Part shown: piece by piece, positions 62,340-64,000 of the stretch
Numbering within the stretch: position 1 is the stretch's first letter
Layout of the letters: each line of letters begins with the position of its first letter
Origin: Adiantum capillus-veneris
Lineage: Eukaryota > Streptophyta > Polypodiopsida > Polypodiales > Pteridaceae
NCBI GenBank assembly: GCA_014529385.2
Contig: CM043945.1
Coordinates: forward strand, 139,091,241-139,155,240
Reading direction: 5' to 3'
Length of the DNA: 64,000 bases
Translations under genes and position numbers: made by a program
Notes under the pieces: generated by a model
The model's input: only the letters and a program-made list of their open reading frames with translations
What the model was told of the DNA's origin: nothing
Databases searched by the model: none

Positions 62340-64000
62340 GCTTCATAAATTGAACCTAGCTTAGACAGGTGCTGGAGCCTAAATTTAAACTAACCTTGCT
62401 AGAAAGGGAGCTTATGTTTGGACTTTGAGAACTAGCATAAGTAATCAATTAGAGCATAGATTAGACATGTGGTGGTGGCCGGCCTTAGAGACCAAAAATC
62501 TTAATGAGCTTGGAAAGGTATTAAGTACTGCAATTTACTTAGTTTTAGTACTCATTAAATGCATAGCTTGACAAAAGGTGGAACTTACATGGATCCTAAT
62601 TTCAAGAGGTGTGGTAGACCTTCAAACAAGCTCTATAGCTTGGACATGTGGTAGACCTTGCATGAAGATAGTTTAGACAAGTGTGGTACACCTTGTAACC
62701 AACACCCATTTGTTATATTAGCTTGGACAAGTGGTGGACCTTGCTTTTATGTTTCAATGGAGATATTTTGGAAGGTGGTAAGACCTTGTTTCTCTCCATG
62801 CTTCAATGGAGAGAAACTTTAGCTTGGACAAGTGGTGGACCTTGTTTTTATGTTTTAAAGGAGCATATTTCGGACAAGTGGTAGACATTGTTTCTCTCCA
62901 TGGTTCAATGGAACCCACCTTAGACAAGTGAAGTACCTTGAAACCAAACCCCCATATACAACTAAAAATAGGTTGGAAAATTGGTGGGATATGAAACCAT
63001 CCATGATAGAGCATAGTATAGGTGAAAACGTAGTGGTCCTTATATCAATTACCATGCATAGCTTGGACAAGTGGTGGACCTTGATTCTCTCTATGTTTCA
63101 ATGGATCCTATCTTGGACTAGAGATATATCTTACTTAGTTCCATGCTTCAATGGATTGTAGCTTGGATAAGGAGTGGAACTTCAAACAAAAACTCCACAG
63201 CATAGCATATATTAACAATTCATGGGTTTTTATAGAGATTGTCTTGCCTATTTTGGAGAGTTGGTACACCTTTATTCTCCATTCTTCAATGGATCTGAGG
63301 TTGGACAAGCGGAGCTGGAGAAGTGGTCAACCTTAAAATGAAACCTCCCATGCTACAACCCATCATAGATCGTATATGTAGTGGACCTTGAAACTCTTTT
63401 ATGTCCCTAGCTTAGAGAAGCATTGCACTCTTGATTATCTCCATACATGAAGGCAAGGTTGGACAGTGGTGGACCTTCAAACCAGAATCTCTATGCAATA
63501 ATAGGCAAGTGGTGGAGCTTGTTTTCTCCATGTTCCAATGGAGCCTAGCTTAGACAAACAATGGAGCTTGCTTCTCTCCATGTTTCAATGGATCCTAGCT
63601 TAGAAAAGTGGTGGAGCTTTGCTTCTCTCCTGTCATGTTCCAATGGACCATAGCTTAGACAAGTGGTAGACCTTGAAAAACACCCCTTATACAACATATT
63701 AGGGTTTTCATGTTTCAATGGCTCTAGCTTGGACAAATGGTAGAGCTTGCTTCTCTTTATGTTTCAATGGATCCAATCTTAGCCAAGTGGTGGACCTTGA
63801 AACAAGAATCCCCCCCCCCCCATGTACAACGTATTATGGGGTTTTGAAAGCACTGGGAGAAAATAATAGCTTTGATAAGTGGTGGACCTTGCTTCTCTCC
63901 ATGCTTCAATGGAGCCGAGGTTGGACACATGTTGGAGAGAAGATGGTTGCCCATGAAATAAGACCATGCATGCTATAATCAATCATATGTTGTACACATG
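62340..64000 (+). repeat. Minisatellite array F (plus orientation), mirror of array C
   Basis: Same monomers as array C on the other strand, including the poly-C counterpart (about 63,811) of the poly-G run at 38,406. It continues to the window end. Confidence 0.92.

Larger units (their letters stand above)
51089..64000. repeat. Right arm of giant inverted repeat
   Basis: Mirror image of 38,232-51,083. The junction reads ...ccaagcta-tattt-tagcttgcgg..., a spacer of about five bases centred near 51,086. The arm reaches the window end, so its full length is unknown (at least 12.9 kb). Confidence 0.93.

Noticed and set aside
26805-64000. CRISPR-like array
   Set aside because: The repeats are contiguous variant monomers without unique spacers of constant length, and the context is eukaryotic.

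Overview
The window is nuclear DNA of a land plant, most likely a seed-free vascular plant (fern or lycophyte). The reasons are a decayed PLS-type pentatricopeptide gene with 'SWSALIAGY' repeats of the kind abundant in those genomes, a plant L1-type LINE with a zf-RVT tail, Ty1/copia and LTR-element remnants (one with a tRNA-Asp-like primer binding site), a plant calmodulin-like gene, GT-AG introns, and long GA/CT microsatellites. The taxonomic call is an inference; no organellar or bacterial gene was seen.

Layout. 1-4 kb: no recognised gene, one short degenerate repeat. 4.1-4.9 kb: PPR pseudogene. 5.2-6.0 kb: calmodulin-like gene on the minus strand with breaks. 6-10.3 kb: AT-rich intergenic DNA and microsatellites. 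10.3-17.1 kb: a nearly complete but decayed LINE on the minus strand, with ORF1 stop and ORF2 start overlapping as ATGA. 17-26.8 kb: repeat-rich DNA with three copies of one dispersed sequence, Ty1/copia reverse-transcriptase remnants, CT microsatellites, and an LTR that landed inside one copia remnant at 23,207.

26.8-64 kb is dominated by a minisatellite (core gcttggacaagtggtggacc, monomer about 50 bp, organised in units of about 440 bp and, near the centre, alternating dimers of about 860 bp). Gene-like islands sit inside it, all on the minus strand left of 51 kb: two FCP1-like HAD domains (29.3-30.0 and 35.2-36.4 kb), a degenerate SET domain (37.05-37.6 kb), and a protein with a ParB-like DGQH motif and a possible amino-methyltransferase-like tail (40.2-42.8 kb). 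Splice-site phases allow the last three to be exons of one gene whose introns carry minisatellite.

From 38,232 to the window end the sequence is a giant inverted repeat about an axis near 51,086, with a spacer of about 5 bp. The 40.2-42.8 kb gene reappears in mirror image at 59.4-62.0 kb. In the coding parts compared by eye the two copies differ mostly by single-base indels. This fits either a very young palindrome in an unpolished assembly or a fold-back/missed-adapter long-read artefact. Single-base frame breaks in every coding island mean that 'pseudogene' and 'sequencing error' cannot be separated from this sequence alone.
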